Position numbers and translations under genes: made by a program. A DNA stretch of 64,000 bases from Vibrio galatheae (lineage in GTDB: Bacteria > Pseudomonadota > Gammaproteobacteria > Enterobacterales > Vibrionaceae), in contig NZ_JXXV01000025.1 of NCBI RefSeq assembly GCF_000967545.1, positions 164,289 to 228,288 of the forward strand. The letters run 5' to 3'. The first letter of the stretch is position 1, and each line of letters starts with the position of its first letter. Positions 52,565-60,661 of the stretch are shown here, one piece after another. A model generated the notes under the pieces. That model was not told where the DNA came from. It did no database searches and saw nothing but the letters and a program-made list of their open reading frames with translations.

Positions 52565-52690
52565 ATGAAAGTTGTTAAATCCCTCAAAAGTGCAAAAAGT
52601 CGTCACCCGGACTGCCAAATCGTAAAACGAAGAGGGCGCCTATACGTTATCTGTAAAACCAATCCAAGATTTAAAGCGGTGCAAAAGTAG
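52565..52690 (+). CDS. rpmJ2: 50S ribosomal protein L36, type B (zinc-free)
   Basis: 41 residues: [20 protein letters not shown], then [20 protein letters not shown] and a final K. It nearly matches E. coli YkgO. It keeps two cysteines but lacks the first Cys of the zinc ribbon pair and the C-terminal His, so zinc binding is unlikely. Its ATG begins immediately after the rpmE2 stop codon, so the two are one operon. Too short for standard length cut-offs and easy to miss. Confidence 0.95.
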   Translation: MKVVKSLKSAKSRHPDCQIVKRRGRLYVICKTNPRFKAVQK

Positions 52691-52767
52691 CTTTTTGTTC
52701 TCACTTGGGCCTATTTACGCTTCGAGTCTCGATCACAAAACGTAAATACCACCTTTTTGGTGATTGT

Positions 52768-52805
52768 GTATCAGATAGACGGCACTAATGTTGTCTATCT
52801 GATAC
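52768..52805. terminator. 13-bp hairpin after rpmJ2
   Basis: Perfect repeat GTATCAGATAGAC / GTCTATCTGATAC with a 12-base loop, followed by TAATTTCTCTTTG. Could end rpmE2-rpmJ2 transcripts, although it has no pure T run. Confidence 0.5.
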
Positions 52806-52956
52806 TAATTTCTCTTTGCCTTTCTTATCTATCAGCTACTTACACTTGAACTTATAATCACAAATGATACTTTTGTTTGATTCATAATGCTGACTATTGT
52901 TGTTTATTTGGACGCATTTGCTATATTTTGGTTTATTTATCGTTAAATAATATCGC

Positions 52957-52977
52957 ATGTTACACATTTTGTAACAT
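52957..52977. promoter_or_regulatory. Unassigned palindrome upstream of AbgT gene
   Basis: ATGTTACA CATTT TGTAACAT, a perfect 8-5-8 inverted repeat, about 97 bp before the AbgT start, in an AT-rich promoter-like region. The pattern fits a dimeric regulator, but the factor is not recognised. Confidence 0.55.
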
Positions 52978-53073
52978 TTATGATTTCTAATTGAGAGTTT
53001 TGTCGAGTACCCTTCGCTGGCTTTTTGACATCTTTGTCACAATTGCTCAGGAAAAACTACAAGGAGGGAACAG

Positions 53074-54660
53074 ATGAGTTCATCTGCTTCGATTAAACAA
53101 AATTCACCTAAAAAGCCGCTGTTTACGCGCTTTTTAGACGCTGTTGAATATTTGGGGAACTTATTACCCCACCCAATCACTCTATTCGCCATTTTCTGTT
53201 TAGCTATTCTTGTACTATCTGGAATCGCGGGCTTCTTTGAAGTATCGGTTATGGACCCTCGCCCTGAAGGTGCGAAAGGCCGTGCGGCAGATGGTATGAT
53301 TCATGTTGTCAGCTTAATGAATGCTGAAGGCTTACAGTTAATCGTGACTAACCTAGTTAAAAACTTTGTTGGCTTTGCTCCTTTAGGTACAGTACTGGTT
53401 GCGATGTTGGGTGTGGCGATTGCTGAACACTCAGGTCTTCTATCGGCTGCAATGCGCGGTATGGTAATGGGTGCGTCTAAGCGCATGGTTACCGTGACGG
53501 TTGTTTTTGCCGGTATCATTTCAAATACAGCATCAGAGCTAGGCTATGTGGTTCTGATTCCACTAGCCGCTATGCTGTTCCACTCACTTGGCCGTCATCC
53601 TTTGGCTGGTCTTGCGGCAGCATTCGCTGGTGTATCGGGTGGTTACTCTGCAAACCTTCTAATTGGTACGGTTGATCCACTGCTTTCTGGTATCACCGAA
53701 ACAGCAGCGCAAATGATCGACCCGTCATACACAGTAGGCCCAGAATCAAACTGGTACTTCATGTTTGTATCGACCTTCTTTATTGCAGGTATGGGTGCAT
53801 TTGTTACTGAGAAAATCGTTGAGCCAAAACTTGGTAAATACAACGATGAAGAAGCCTCAGAAGATTTGTCTAACGATTCAATGGGCAAACTGACGGCAAT
53901 CGAGAAGAAAGGTCTTAAGCTAGCAGGTCTAGCGGTTGTGGTTGTTTCGGCACTTCTCGCTTGGACTATCGTTCCTGAAGATGGCGTGTTACGTTCGGCT
54001 ACAGGCACAGTCTCAGGTTCACCATTCCTGAAAAGTATCGTTGCTTTCATCTTTGTATTCTTTGCTATTCCAGGTTTTGTTTACGGCAAAGTAACGGGCT
54101 CAATGAAGACTGACCGTGACGTGATTGACGCAATGGCGAAGTCTATGTCTTCTATGGGGATGTACATTGTACTGGTGTTCTTCGCGGCTCAGTTCGTGGC
54201 ATTCTTTAAGTGGACGAATTTTGGTCAGGTATTTGCGGTTGCGGGCGCAAGCTTCCTACAAGATATTGGTCTGACTGGCCCAATGTTGTTCTTCGCATTT
54301 ATCCTAATGTGTGGATTCATTAATCTGATGATCGGTTCGGCTTCGGCACAGTGGGCGGTAACAGCACCAATCTTTGTTCCAATGCTAATGCTAGTTGGCT
54401 ATGCACCAGAAACCATTCAAGCGGCATACCGTATTGGTGACTCAACGACGAACATCATCACACCTATGATGAGTTACTTTGGTCTTATCCTAGCGGTTGC
54501 AACGCGCTACATGAAGAATCTAGGCATAGGTACGCTGATCGCGACCATGCTGCCTTACTCAATCTGCTTTATCGTAGGTTGGAGTTTGCTGTTCTACATT
54601 TGGGTGTTTATCTTTGGTCTACCAGTTGGCCCTGGTGCGGCAACGTACTACACGCCATAA
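53074..54660 (+). CDS. AbgT-family transporter
   Basis: 528 residues, inner membrane, about 11-13 hydrophobic segments. Clear AbgT-family features: LPHPITLFAIFCLAILVLSGIAG at the start, FVGFAPLGTVLVAMLGVAIAEHSGLLSA, and ANLLIGTVDPLLSGITETAAQ. Relatives import p-aminobenzoyl-glutamate (AbgT) or export sulfonamides and folate breakdown products (MtrF, YdaH). The direction here is not decided by sequence alone, and no abgAB hydrolase genes adjoin. AAGGAGGG is a strong ribosome-binding site. A terminator follows. Confidence 0.9.
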   Translation: MSSSASIKQNSPKKPLFTRFLDAVEYLGNLLPHPITLFAIFCLAILVLSGIAGFFEVSVMDPRPEGAKGRAADGMIHVVSLMNAEGLQLIVTNLVKNFVGFAPLGTVLVAMLGVAIAEHSGLLSAAMRGMVMGASKRMVTVTVVFAGIISNTASELGYVVLIPLAAMLFHSLGRHPLAGLAAAFAGVSGGYSANLLIGTVDPLLSGITETAAQMIDPSYTVGPESNWYFMFVSTFFIAGMGAFVTEKIVEPKLGKYNDEEASEDLSNDSMGKLTAIEKKGLKLAGLAVVVVSALLAWTIVPEDGVLRSATGTVSGSPFLKSIVAFIFVFFAIPGFVYGKVTGSMKTDRDVIDAMAKSMSSMGMYIVLVFFAAQFVAFFKWTNFGQVFAVAGASFLQDIGLTGPMLFFAFILMCGFINLMIGSASAQWAVTAPIFVPMLMLVGYAPETIQAAYRIGDSTTNIITPMMSYFGLILAVATRYMKNLGIGTLIATMLPYSICFIVGWSLLFYIWVFIFGLPVGPGAATYYTP

Positions 54661-54679
54661 CCATCACTCAATCGTCTTT

Positions 54680-54708
54680 AAAGCCGGAGCACTTGCTCCG
54701 GCTTTTTT
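54680..54708 (+). terminator. Terminator of AbgT gene
   Basis: 12-bp stem AAAGCCGGAGCA / TGCTCCGGCTTT with a 2-base loop and six T residues. Confidence 0.9.
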
Positions 54709-54813
54709 ATTATTTGCTTATAGATAGCCTCATTTTGCGCAATCTCAATCAGGTATTGATGAGCAATGGGCGTTATGATTTGGAGGAAGTCATCAAGCAA
54801 TAAGAGCCGATTA

Positions 54814-55674
54814 GTGAATAAGCATACGTCATTAAACAGAATTGAACTGGTCTGCGACTATATCTCGCACCATTTAGATCAAGAGCTGAACCTGGATATA
54901 TTGAGTGAAGTGGGGGCATGTTCTAAATACCACTTTCACCGTATTTTTAAAGCTTATATGGGAATCAGTGCGATTCAGTACGTGCAAATGGCTAGGCTAA
55001 AACGAGCCTCTTTTCGCTTGGCGTTTGAACCTAAATACACCATCACGGATATCGCCTATGAGGCAAATTTTGACAGCCCTGAAGCTTTTTCCCGTGCCTT
55101 CTCTCGTATTTTTGCTCAGACACCTTCCCAATTTAGAGCGCGGCCAGATTGGCATCAATGGCATGCGCGTTATGATATTCATCCACCCAAGCGAGGAAAT
55201 AGTATGCTCGAAGTACAAGTGGTCGATTTTGCTGAGCGCAATGTGGCCCTAATTGAACACTACGGACACCCAAGTCGAGTACTTGAAACGGCAGGTAAAT
55301 TTATTCAATGGCGAAAAACGACTGGGTTATCGCCAATCGACAAGAGCGAAACCTTTGGTATCCCCTATTCAGATCCAAGTCAAACCGCGGAAGAGGAGTT
55401 CCGTTTTGATATTTGCGGTACCCATCAAGGTGAGGTTCCAGAGAATGAGTTTGGCGTTAAAGCTGGGATTATTCCTGCAGGGCGCTGTGCGATGGCGATC
55501 CATAAAGGCAGTCTAGATCGAATTGGAGAGACAATTTATCAAATATACCAAGGCTGGCTGGTTGAGAGCGGAGAAGAAACAAGAGACTTTCCGTGTTTTT
55601 TCCGCTACCTAAACTTTGTTCATCAAGTGGATGAATGCGACTTAGAGACAGAAGTTTATATACCGTTAAAGTAA
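54814..55674 (+). CDS. AraC-family regulator with GyrI-like domain (Rob-like)
   Basis: 286 residues from GTG at 54814 (start uncertain; in-frame ATG at 54766 gives 302). An N-terminal AraC/XylS DNA-binding domain with two helix-turn-helix motifs occupies about 1-105 (LDILSEVGACSKYHFHRIFKAYMG; ITDIAYEANFDSPEAFSRAFSR), and a GyrI/SbmC-like effector-binding domain covers about 125-286. That order matches Rob-type regulators of drug and stress responses. It follows the AbgT transporter on the same strand and may control it or nearby genes. Confidence 0.85.
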   Translation: MNKHTSLNRIELVCDYISHHLDQELNLDILSEVGACSKYHFHRIFKAYMGISAIQYVQMARLKRASFRLAFEPKYTITDIAYEANFDSPEAFSRAFSRIFAQTPSQFRARPDWHQWHARYDIHPPKRGNSMLEVQVVDFAERNVALIEHYGHPSRVLETAGKFIQWRKTTGLSPIDKSETFGIPYSDPSQTAEEEFRFDICGTHQGEVPENEFGVKAGIIPAGRCAMAIHKGSLDRIGETIYQIYQGWLVESGEETRDFPCFFRYLNFVHQVDECDLETEVYIPLK

Positions 55675-55699
55675 AAAAGCCGGCGTAGTACGCCGGCTT
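55673..55699 (-). terminator. Terminator of metNIQ
   Basis: AAGCCGGCGT / ACGCCGGCTT stem with loop AGT; its A run is on the left, giving T's on the minus strand after metQ. Convergent with the AraC gene. Confidence 0.8.
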
Positions 55700-55719
55700 A
55701 AAGATTGGTGAAACTCTAA

Positions 55720-56532
55720 TTACCAGCCTTTTACGACGCCACCTTGGAAGATGTCAGAAGCCGCTGTGTAGACTTCTTCCGTCTGATAAGCCTTAACGAA
55801 GTTTTGTACGTTTTCAGCTTGTACGTTGTCTTCACGCGCAACAATCAGGTTTACGTATGGAGACTCTTTATCTTCAACGAATACACCGTCTTTCTGTGGC
55901 GTTAGGTTGATAGAGCTTGCGTAGGTGGTGTTGATGATAGACAACGCGACATCGTCAAGTGAACGCGGAAGTTGTGCTGCGTCTAGCTCTACAATGGTAA
56001 TGTTTTTTGGGTTCGCAGTGATGTCACGAACGGTTGCTAGTAGGCCTGCGCCTTCACGCAGCTCAATCAGACCTTGTTGCTCAAGAAGTAGTAGTGAACG
56101 ACCTAAGTTAGTTGGGTCGTTAGGTACGGCGATACGATCATCTTGTTCAATTTCGTCAACTGATGTGACTTGTTTCGAGTAACCAGCAATTGGGTAAACA
56201 AAGGTGTTACCCGCAATCGTTAATTTGTAACCACGGTCAGCAACTTGCTGATCTAGATATGGCTTGTGTTGGAACGCGTTGATGTCGATTGAGCCGTCAT
56301 CCAGTGCTGCGTTAGGGGTTACGTAGTCAGTGAAGGTTACCAGTTCAACCTCAAGACCGTATTTTTCTTTAGCAACTTTTGCTGCGACTTCAGCAACTTG
56401 TGCTTCAGCGCCCGCCATAACACCAACTTTGATTTTGCTGTTGTCGACTTCTTTCTCACCACAACCCGCTAGAACCAGTGCAGACGCTGCTGCAGCGATA
56501 GTCAAAAGACCTTTAAGACTAAATTTCATCAC
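55720..56532 (-). CDS. metQ: Methionine ABC transporter, substrate-binding lipoprotein
   Basis: 270 residues with lipobox LAGC (C24) so it is anchored in the inner membrane facing the periplasm. NLPA/MetQ-family with KVGVMAGAEAQVAEVAAKVAKEK near the front, TDYVTPNAALDDGSIDINAFQHKPYL, and AVPNDPTNLGRSLLLLEQQGLI. Binds D- and L-methionine for MetNI. Last gene of the operon metN-metI-metQ; starts are ATG ATG, either usable. Confidence 0.95.
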   Translation of the reverse strand: MMKFSLKGLLTIAAAASALVLAGCGEKEVDNSKIKVGVMAGAEAQVAEVAAKVAKEKYGLEVELVTFTDYVTPNAALDDGSIDINAFQHKPYLDQQVADRGYKLTIAGNTFVYPIAGYSKQVTSVDEIEQDDRIAVPNDPTNLGRSLLLLEQQGLIELREGAGLLATVRDITANPKNITIVELDAAQLPRSLDDVALSIINTTYASSINLTPQKDGVFVEDKESPYVNLIVAREDNVQAENVQNFVKAYQTEEVYTAASDIFQGGVVKGW

Positions 56533-56571
56533 TATCTCCTTATAAATTAAATCTGTGAATAGGTTTTATTA

Positions 56572-57249
56572 TTAACGGTGATCGACGCGACGAACAATCG
56601 CATCACCAATTGATTGAATGATTTGTACCAGCACTATCAGCATCACTACTGTGACGGCCATGATGACCACATCGTAGCGGTGGAATCCGTAGCGAATCGC
56701 CACATCACCCAAACCGCCACCGCCAACCGTTCCTGCCATGGCTGAGTAGCTGACTAATGTCACCAGCGTAATGGTGACTGAATTAACTATGGTTGGCATT
56801 GCTTCTGGAAGCAGTACTTTAGAAATGATCTGCAGTGGTGTGGCGCCCATTGATTGCGCCGCTTCAACTAAGCCTGTTGGTACTTCAAGTAAAGCACCTT
56901 CAATGAGACGTGCTACAAATGGAATGGCACCGATAGTTAGTGGGACAATCGCCGCTGTGGTACCGATAAAAGTGCCAACCAAAAGCTTAGTTACTGGAAT
57001 GATCGCGACCATCAAAACTAGGAATGGCACTGAGCGACCAATATTGACAATTGCGCCCAGTGCGCCGTTAAGTCTGGTGTTTTCTAGCAAGCCACCTTTT
57101 TTAGTGATGTGCAGAATGACACCAAGAGGGATACCGACAGCAAAACCAACGATACCGGCGACGGCAACCATGTAGAGAGTTTCCCACGTTGCGCCGATTA
57201 AGAGTTTGCTGTTCAGGCTCAGCCATTGTGAAATTTCGTTAAAGGACAT
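56572..57249 (-). CDS. metI: Methionine ABC transporter permease
   Basis: 225 residues with about five membrane helices. The EAA-type loop that contacts the ATPase is visible as [24 protein letters not shown]. Overlaps the end of metN by 11 bases, indicating coupled translation. Forms the channel for methionine import with MetN and MetQ. Confidence 0.95.
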   Translation of the reverse strand: MSFNEISQWLSLNSKLLIGATWETLYMVAVAGIVGFAVGIPLGVILHITKKGGLLENTRLNGALGAIVNIGRSVPFLVLMVAIIPVTKLLVGTFIGTTAAIVPLTIGAIPFVARLIEGALLEVPTGLVEAAQSMGATPLQIISKVLLPEAMPTIVNSVTITLVTLVSYSAMAGTVGGGGLGDVAIRYGFHRYDVVIMAVTVVMLIVLVQIIQSIGDAIVRRVDHR

Positions 57250-58273
57250 AACCCAATACCTCTACTTTTACCTTGTGGTCACGCAAGAACTCAATGGCTG
57301 CGTTGTCATCTTGTTCATTACCAAATAGTTCAGCGACCATCATGCCGAACTTGACGCCGCCCGCATAATCTAAGTCTGAGCTTAAGATGCTGACATCAAT
57401 ATTGAATTTGCGTGCAATCTGCGTCATCAGCGGCGCATCGACGGTTGCACCTGTAAACTCAAGGCGAACCAGCGGGTAGCTGCCGTCGACACGTGTCTGT
57501 TGCAAGCGTGCTTGGTAATCTTCTGGAATAGAAAGGTCGAGCGTCGAGCGGATAAATTGGTGCGCCAGTTCCGTTTTCGGGTGAGCAAAAATCTCACCGA
57601 CTGTGCCTTTTTCCACCAATTCACCGCCACCAATAATGGCGACCTCATGACAAATGCTCTTGACCACATCCATCTCGTGAGTGATCAGCAGCATAGTAAT
57701 CTTTAGCTTGCGGTTGATCTCTTTAAGTAACTCAAGAATCGATTGTGTTGTGGCGGGATCGAGTGCGCTGGTGGCTTCATCACACAGTAAGACTTTAGGA
57801 TCCGAAGCCAATGCACGGGCAATTGCCACACGTTGTTTTTGGCCACCACTGAGGTTGGACGGATAGCTCTCATGCTTATCTTCTAAGCCGACCAGCTTTA
57901 ATAGCTCTGTCACCTTAGTTTTGATTTGTTCAGACTCTCTGCCTGCCAGCTCTAATGGCAGTGCAACGTTAGCAAACACGGTACGAGATGAAAGCAAATT
58001 GAAGTGCTGGAAGATCATTCCGATGTTACGACGTGCTTCGCACAGTTGTGACTGAGTCAATTGAGTAAGGTCAACACCATCGACAATGATTGATCCTGTC
58101 GTTGGAGCTTCTAACATATTGACGCAGCGAATCAGGGTACTTTTTCCTGCTCCCGACGAGCCGATGACACCAAAGATCGTTCCTGGTTGAATTTGTAGGT
58201 TAATATCTTGCAAGGCGTGTATTTCTTTATCGCCTTGATAGAAAACCTTATTTACTTGATTAATTTCAATCAT
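57239..58273 (-). CDS. metN: Methionine ABC transporter ATP-binding protein
   Basis: 344 residues from the ATG at 58273 (the in-frame start at 58285 adds four). Walker A GSSGAGKS (38-45), signature LSGGQ, Walker [13 protein letters not shown], and a C-terminal NIL domain (about 265-340) that binds methionine to inhibit transport. First gene of metNIQ; MetJ boxes lie 100-130 bp upstream, next to its promoter. Confidence 0.96.
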   Translation of the reverse strand: MIEINQVNKVFYQGDKEIHALQDINLQIQPGTIFGVIGSSGAGKSTLIRCVNMLEAPTTGSIIVDGVDLTQLTQSQLCEARRNIGMIFQHFNLLSSRTVFANVALPLELAGRESEQIKTKVTELLKLVGLEDKHESYPSNLSGGQKQRVAIARALASDPKVLLCDEATSALDPATTQSILELLKEINRKLKITMLLITHEMDVVKSICHEVAIIGGGELVEKGTVGEIFAHPKTELAHQFIRSTLDLSIPEDYQARLQQTRVDGSYPLVRLEFTGATVDAPLMTQIARKFNIDVSILSSDLDYAGGVKFGMMVAELFGNEQDDNAAIEFLRDHKVKVEVLGYVL

Positions 58274-58342
58274 CGAGAGACCCACTATCAGATTAGATGA
58301 ACAGCAGCAGAATATGTTGAGCTACATCTCATTTGGTAGATG

Positions 58343-58371
58343 ATGCTATGGTCTTACAGCTTTTGTGTCAA
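58343..58371 (-). promoter_or_regulatory. metN promoter
   Basis: Minus-strand TTGACA (perfect), 17-bp spacer, TAGCAT, directly downstream of the MetJ boxes. Confidence 0.6.
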
Positions 58372-58372
58372 T

Positions 58373-58404
58373 AGATATTTTTACGTCTAGACGTCTAAAC
58401 GTAT
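58373..58404. promoter_or_regulatory. Tandem MetJ boxes
   Basis: Consecutive 8-mers AGATATTT, TTACGTCT, AGACGTCT and AAACGTAT; the third is a perfect match to the met box AGACGTCT and its neighbours match at 5 to 6 positions. Placed against the metN -35, as expected for SAM-MetJ repression. Confidence 0.85.
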
Positions 58405-58496
58405 CTTTTGCTCGAACGATTGGTAATTAGATAGTGATGAAAGAAATAAAGCGTGTAATAATTTAAGAAGTTAAAGCAAAGAATGAGAAGCATATT

Positions 58497-59048
58497 TTGG
58501 CAAAACCGGCAGTCTTTTTGGACCGAGATGGCGTAATAAACGTTGATCATGGCTATGTTCATGACGAGCACGATTTTGAGTTTATTGATGGTGTATTTGA
58601 AGCGACCAAGCAGCTTAAAGATATGGGTTATCAATTGGTGCTGGTTACAAATCAGTCGGGTATTGCGCGCGGCAAGTTCAGTGAAGATCGCTTCCTTTCA
58701 CTAACGCAATGGATGGATTGGAACTTCGTCGATAACGGAGTGGAGTTCGATGGTATCTACTACTGCCCACATCATGCTGAACATGGTCAGGGTAAATATA
58801 AGCAAGAGTGTGATTGCCGTAAGCCAAAACCGGGGATGTTTATTTCAGCCCGTGACTTCTTGAAAATAGATATGGCCAACTCAGTGATGGTTGGCGATAA
58901 AGCCGAAGATATGATGGCGGCGGAAGCTGCAGGGGTCGGCACTAAAATCCTTGTTCGTACTGGTAAACCAGTGACTGAAAAAGGTGAAGCGATAGCGTCT
59001 GTGGTGCTAGACAGTATTAAAGACGTCCCTGCGTATCTGATAAAATAA
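58497..59048 (+). CDS. gmhB: D-glycero-beta-D-manno-heptose 1,7-bisphosphate phosphatase
   Basis: Removes the C7 phosphate in ADP-heptose synthesis. 183 residues, HAD superfamily: FLDRDGVIN (D9, D11), [10 protein letters not shown] and the C-terminal [13 protein letters not shown]. The zinc-binding cysteine/histidine set is [17 protein letters not shown]. Start is TTG at 58497 with GAGAAG 6 bases upstream; no in-frame ATG exists earlier. Divergent from metN. Works in the same pathway as gmhA at 48 kb. Confidence 0.95.
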   Translation: MAKPAVFLDRDGVINVDHGYVHDEHDFEFIDGVFEATKQLKDMGYQLVLVTNQSGIARGKFSEDRFLSLTQWMDWNFVDNGVEFDGIYYCPHHAEHGQGKYKQECDCRKPKPGMFISARDFLKIDMANSVMVGDKAEDMMAAEAAGVGTKILVRTGKPVTEKGEAIASVVLDSIKDVPAYLIK

Positions 59049-59055
59049 CCTGTAT

Positions 59056-59077
59056 AAGGCCGCCATTGGTGGCCTTT
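59056..59077 (+). terminator. Hairpin after gmhB
   Basis: 9-bp stem AAGGCCGCC / GGTGGCCTT (one G-T pair), loop ATT, short T run. Probably a weak terminator before the lipoprotein gene. Confidence 0.5.
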
Positions 59078-59095
59078 GTCTTGTTGGAGGGAATC

Positions 59096-59440
59096 ATGAA
59101 GTATCGAATATTATTGACCACATTTGCTGCAGCAACACTCGCTGGATGTTCTTTTACATCTACGGACGAGCAAAATCAGTATCGTGGCGATTTCATGTTC
59201 TATCAGTGCAGTGCTGATCAGACGTTCAAGTTAGCCTTAATGCCCAATGATAATTTGGCGTTACTTAGGTTGCCGAAGAAGGATTACCGCCTGATTCAAG
59301 TGCCGTCAGGTTCTGGCACTAAGTACATTCAAGATGATGGCACCGCAGAGACGCCGAATGTAGTGACTTTGTTTACTAAAGGCAAAGAAGCGCGTCTCGA
59401 AATTGGTGAAGTTATCTACAAAAATTGCCTTACTCAATAA
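59096..59440 (+). CDS. MliC-like lysozyme inhibitor lipoprotein
   Basis: 114 residues from the ATG at 59096 (GGAGGG upstream). Lipobox LAGC with C18, then a small beta domain with YQC, LALLRL, SGSGTKY and LFTKGKEARLEIGE, which follows the MliC (membrane-bound inhibitor of C-type lysozyme) pattern including its C-x-many-C disulphide. Predicted to sit in the outer membrane and block host lysozyme, so it helps survival in animal tissue or phagocytes. Between gmhB and treR. Confidence 0.78.
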   Translation: MKYRILLTTFAAATLAGCSFTSTDEQNQYRGDFMFYQCSADQTFKLALMPNDNLALLRLPKKDYRLIQVPSGSGTKYIQDDGTAETPNVVTLFTKGKEARLEIGEVIYKNCLTQ

Positions 59441-59456
59441 TTCTCTACCTGAGTGT

Positions 59457-59482
59457 ACAAGTAGGCATGATTGCCTACTTGT
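59457..59482 (+). terminator. Terminator of lysozyme inhibitor gene
   Basis: 11-bp stem ACAAGTAGGCA / TGCCTACTTGT with loop TGAT, followed by CATTTCT. Confidence 0.6.
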
Positions 59483-59510
59483 CATTTCTAACCACTAGAT
59501 CCACGATCAT

Positions 59511-60458
59511 ATGAGCAAAAAATTAACCATTCTTGATATTGCGCGGCTATCCGGTGTTGGTAAGTCGACCGTATCCCGTGTTTTGACCAACGATCCTAAG
59601 GTCAAACCAGAGACACGAGCAAAAGTAGAGCAAGTGATTGAAGAGTCTGGTTATGTGCCGTCAAAATCAGCTCAGTCTATGCGTGGGGGCAGTCAAAAAG
59701 TGGTCGGCGTGATCATCTCTCGTCTCGATTCACCTTCTGAAAACAAAGCCGTGAGTAGCATGCTGACCACTCTCTATGACGTTGGTTACGATGTTGTCAT
59801 TATGGAGAGTCAGTTTGACAAAGAAAAAACCAACGCTCATTTGGACGTGCTCAAAAAGCGCAATGTGGATGGTGTGATTGTTTTTGGCTTTAGTGAGCTC
59901 GACCTAACCAAGCTAGCGAGCTGGCACAATCATAGCGTGGTTATTGCGATGGATACCGATCAGGTTTCATCGATCAACTATGATAATACGCAAGTGATCG
60001 TTAAAGCGTTGGATTTTCTAGAGCAGAAAAAACTCAATCATATCGCTTTTATCGGCGTCGACCCAAGTGATAAAACCACAGGTAAGTTGCGCTTAGACGC
60101 GTATCTTGAGTGGTGTCAGTCTCGCTCAATTCCGACCCAATACCGAACTGGTCAATTGAACTACGACAGCGCGTATCAGTTAGTCGATCAGGTTTTGACC
60201 AAGCAAACTCAGGCAATAGTCTGTGCGAGCGATACCTTGGCTCTGGGAGTGATTAAGCGCTTGCAAGAGCTCGGCCGTGAAGATGTTGTTGTAACCGGAG
60301 TAGGGGGCAATGAATTGCTATCCTTCCTTTTTCCGCAAGTGTTCAGCATTGACCCTGGTTATGCATCTGCAGGTGAGAAAGCCGCTAACTTGTTGATCTC
60401 TCATATAAATGGAGAGAGTGAACAAGTGCATCTGATGCAAAGTCCTATCTCAATCTAA
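59511..60458 (+). CDS. treR: Trehalose operon repressor TreR
   Basis: 315 residues, LacI family. N-terminal helix-turn-helix LTILDIARLSGVGKSTVSRVL followed by a periplasmic-binding-protein-like domain that in E. coli TreR binds trehalose 6-phosphate as inducer. It precedes treB; between them lie two near-identical palindromes that fit its operators. Name assigned by family and by neighbours treB and treC. Confidence 0.93.
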   Translation: MSKKLTILDIARLSGVGKSTVSRVLTNDPKVKPETRAKVEQVIEESGYVPSKSAQSMRGGSQKVVGVIISRLDSPSENKAVSSMLTTLYDVGYDVVIMESQFDKEKTNAHLDVLKKRNVDGVIVFGFSELDLTKLASWHNHSVVIAMDTDQVSSINYDNTQVIVKALDFLEQKKLNHIAFIGVDPSDKTTGKLRLDAYLEWCQSRSIPTQYRTGQLNYDSAYQLVDQVLTKQTQAIVCASDTLALGVIKRLQELGREDVVVTGVGGNELLSFLFPQVFSIDPGYASAGEKAANLLISHINGESEQVHLMQSPISI

Positions 60459-60490
60459 GCCATTATTTTCAAAGTGATTTAAAATTATAC

Positions 60491-60506
60491 TGTGATCTCA
60501 TTCAAT
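60491..60506 (+). promoter_or_regulatory. CRP-like site upstream of treB
   Basis: TGTGA TCTCAT TCAAT has a perfect left half and 3 of 5 matches on the right. Its centre is about 63 bp before the predicted start, a class I position. Adds glucose control to trehalose use if real. Confidence 0.5.
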
Positions 60507-60509
60507 TAA

Positions 60510-60523
60510 TGGGACTGTTCCCA
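60510..60523. promoter_or_regulatory. TreR operator 1
   Basis: TGGGACTGTTCCCA, a near-perfect 14-bp palindrome (within AATGGGA/TCCCATT), ending just before the treB -35. Confidence 0.8.
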
Positions 60524-60526
60524 TTT

Positions 60527-60555
60527 TTGTTTGCAATCAGATCTGACACTATAAT
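60527..60555 (+). promoter_or_regulatory. treB promoter
   Basis: TTGTTT, 17-bp spacer, TATAAT (perfect -10). Between the two TreR operators. Confidence 0.65.
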
Positions 60556-60564
60556 GCGCACAAT

Positions 60565-60578
60565 TGGGAATGTTCCCA
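60565..60578. promoter_or_regulatory. TreR operator 2
   Basis: TGGGAATGTTCCCA, palindrome similar to operator 1, starting 55 bp after it and overlying the transcription start. Confidence 0.82.
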
Positions 60579-60661
60579 TTATAAAAATAAACCGAGTCAG
60601 TTTGAAACGTCACAAGTTTTAAGAACAGATGAATGAGAATCCAAATAGGGTGGACAAGGAT

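Larger units (their letters stand above)
52691..53073. promoter_or_regulatory. Region between rpmJ2 and abgT-type gene
   Basis: 383 bp without a gene, AT-rich. It holds a 13-bp inverted repeat at 52768-52805 (possible terminator or structure) and an 8-5-8 palindrome at 52957-52977, described separately. No coding frame of note. Confidence 0.7.

Noticed and set aside
54766..54813. Longer N-terminus of the AraC-type regulator
   Set aside because: The extra 16 residues (including WRKSSSNKS) are not part of the AraC fold and no convincing ribosome-binding site precedes the first ATG; kept as an alternative only.
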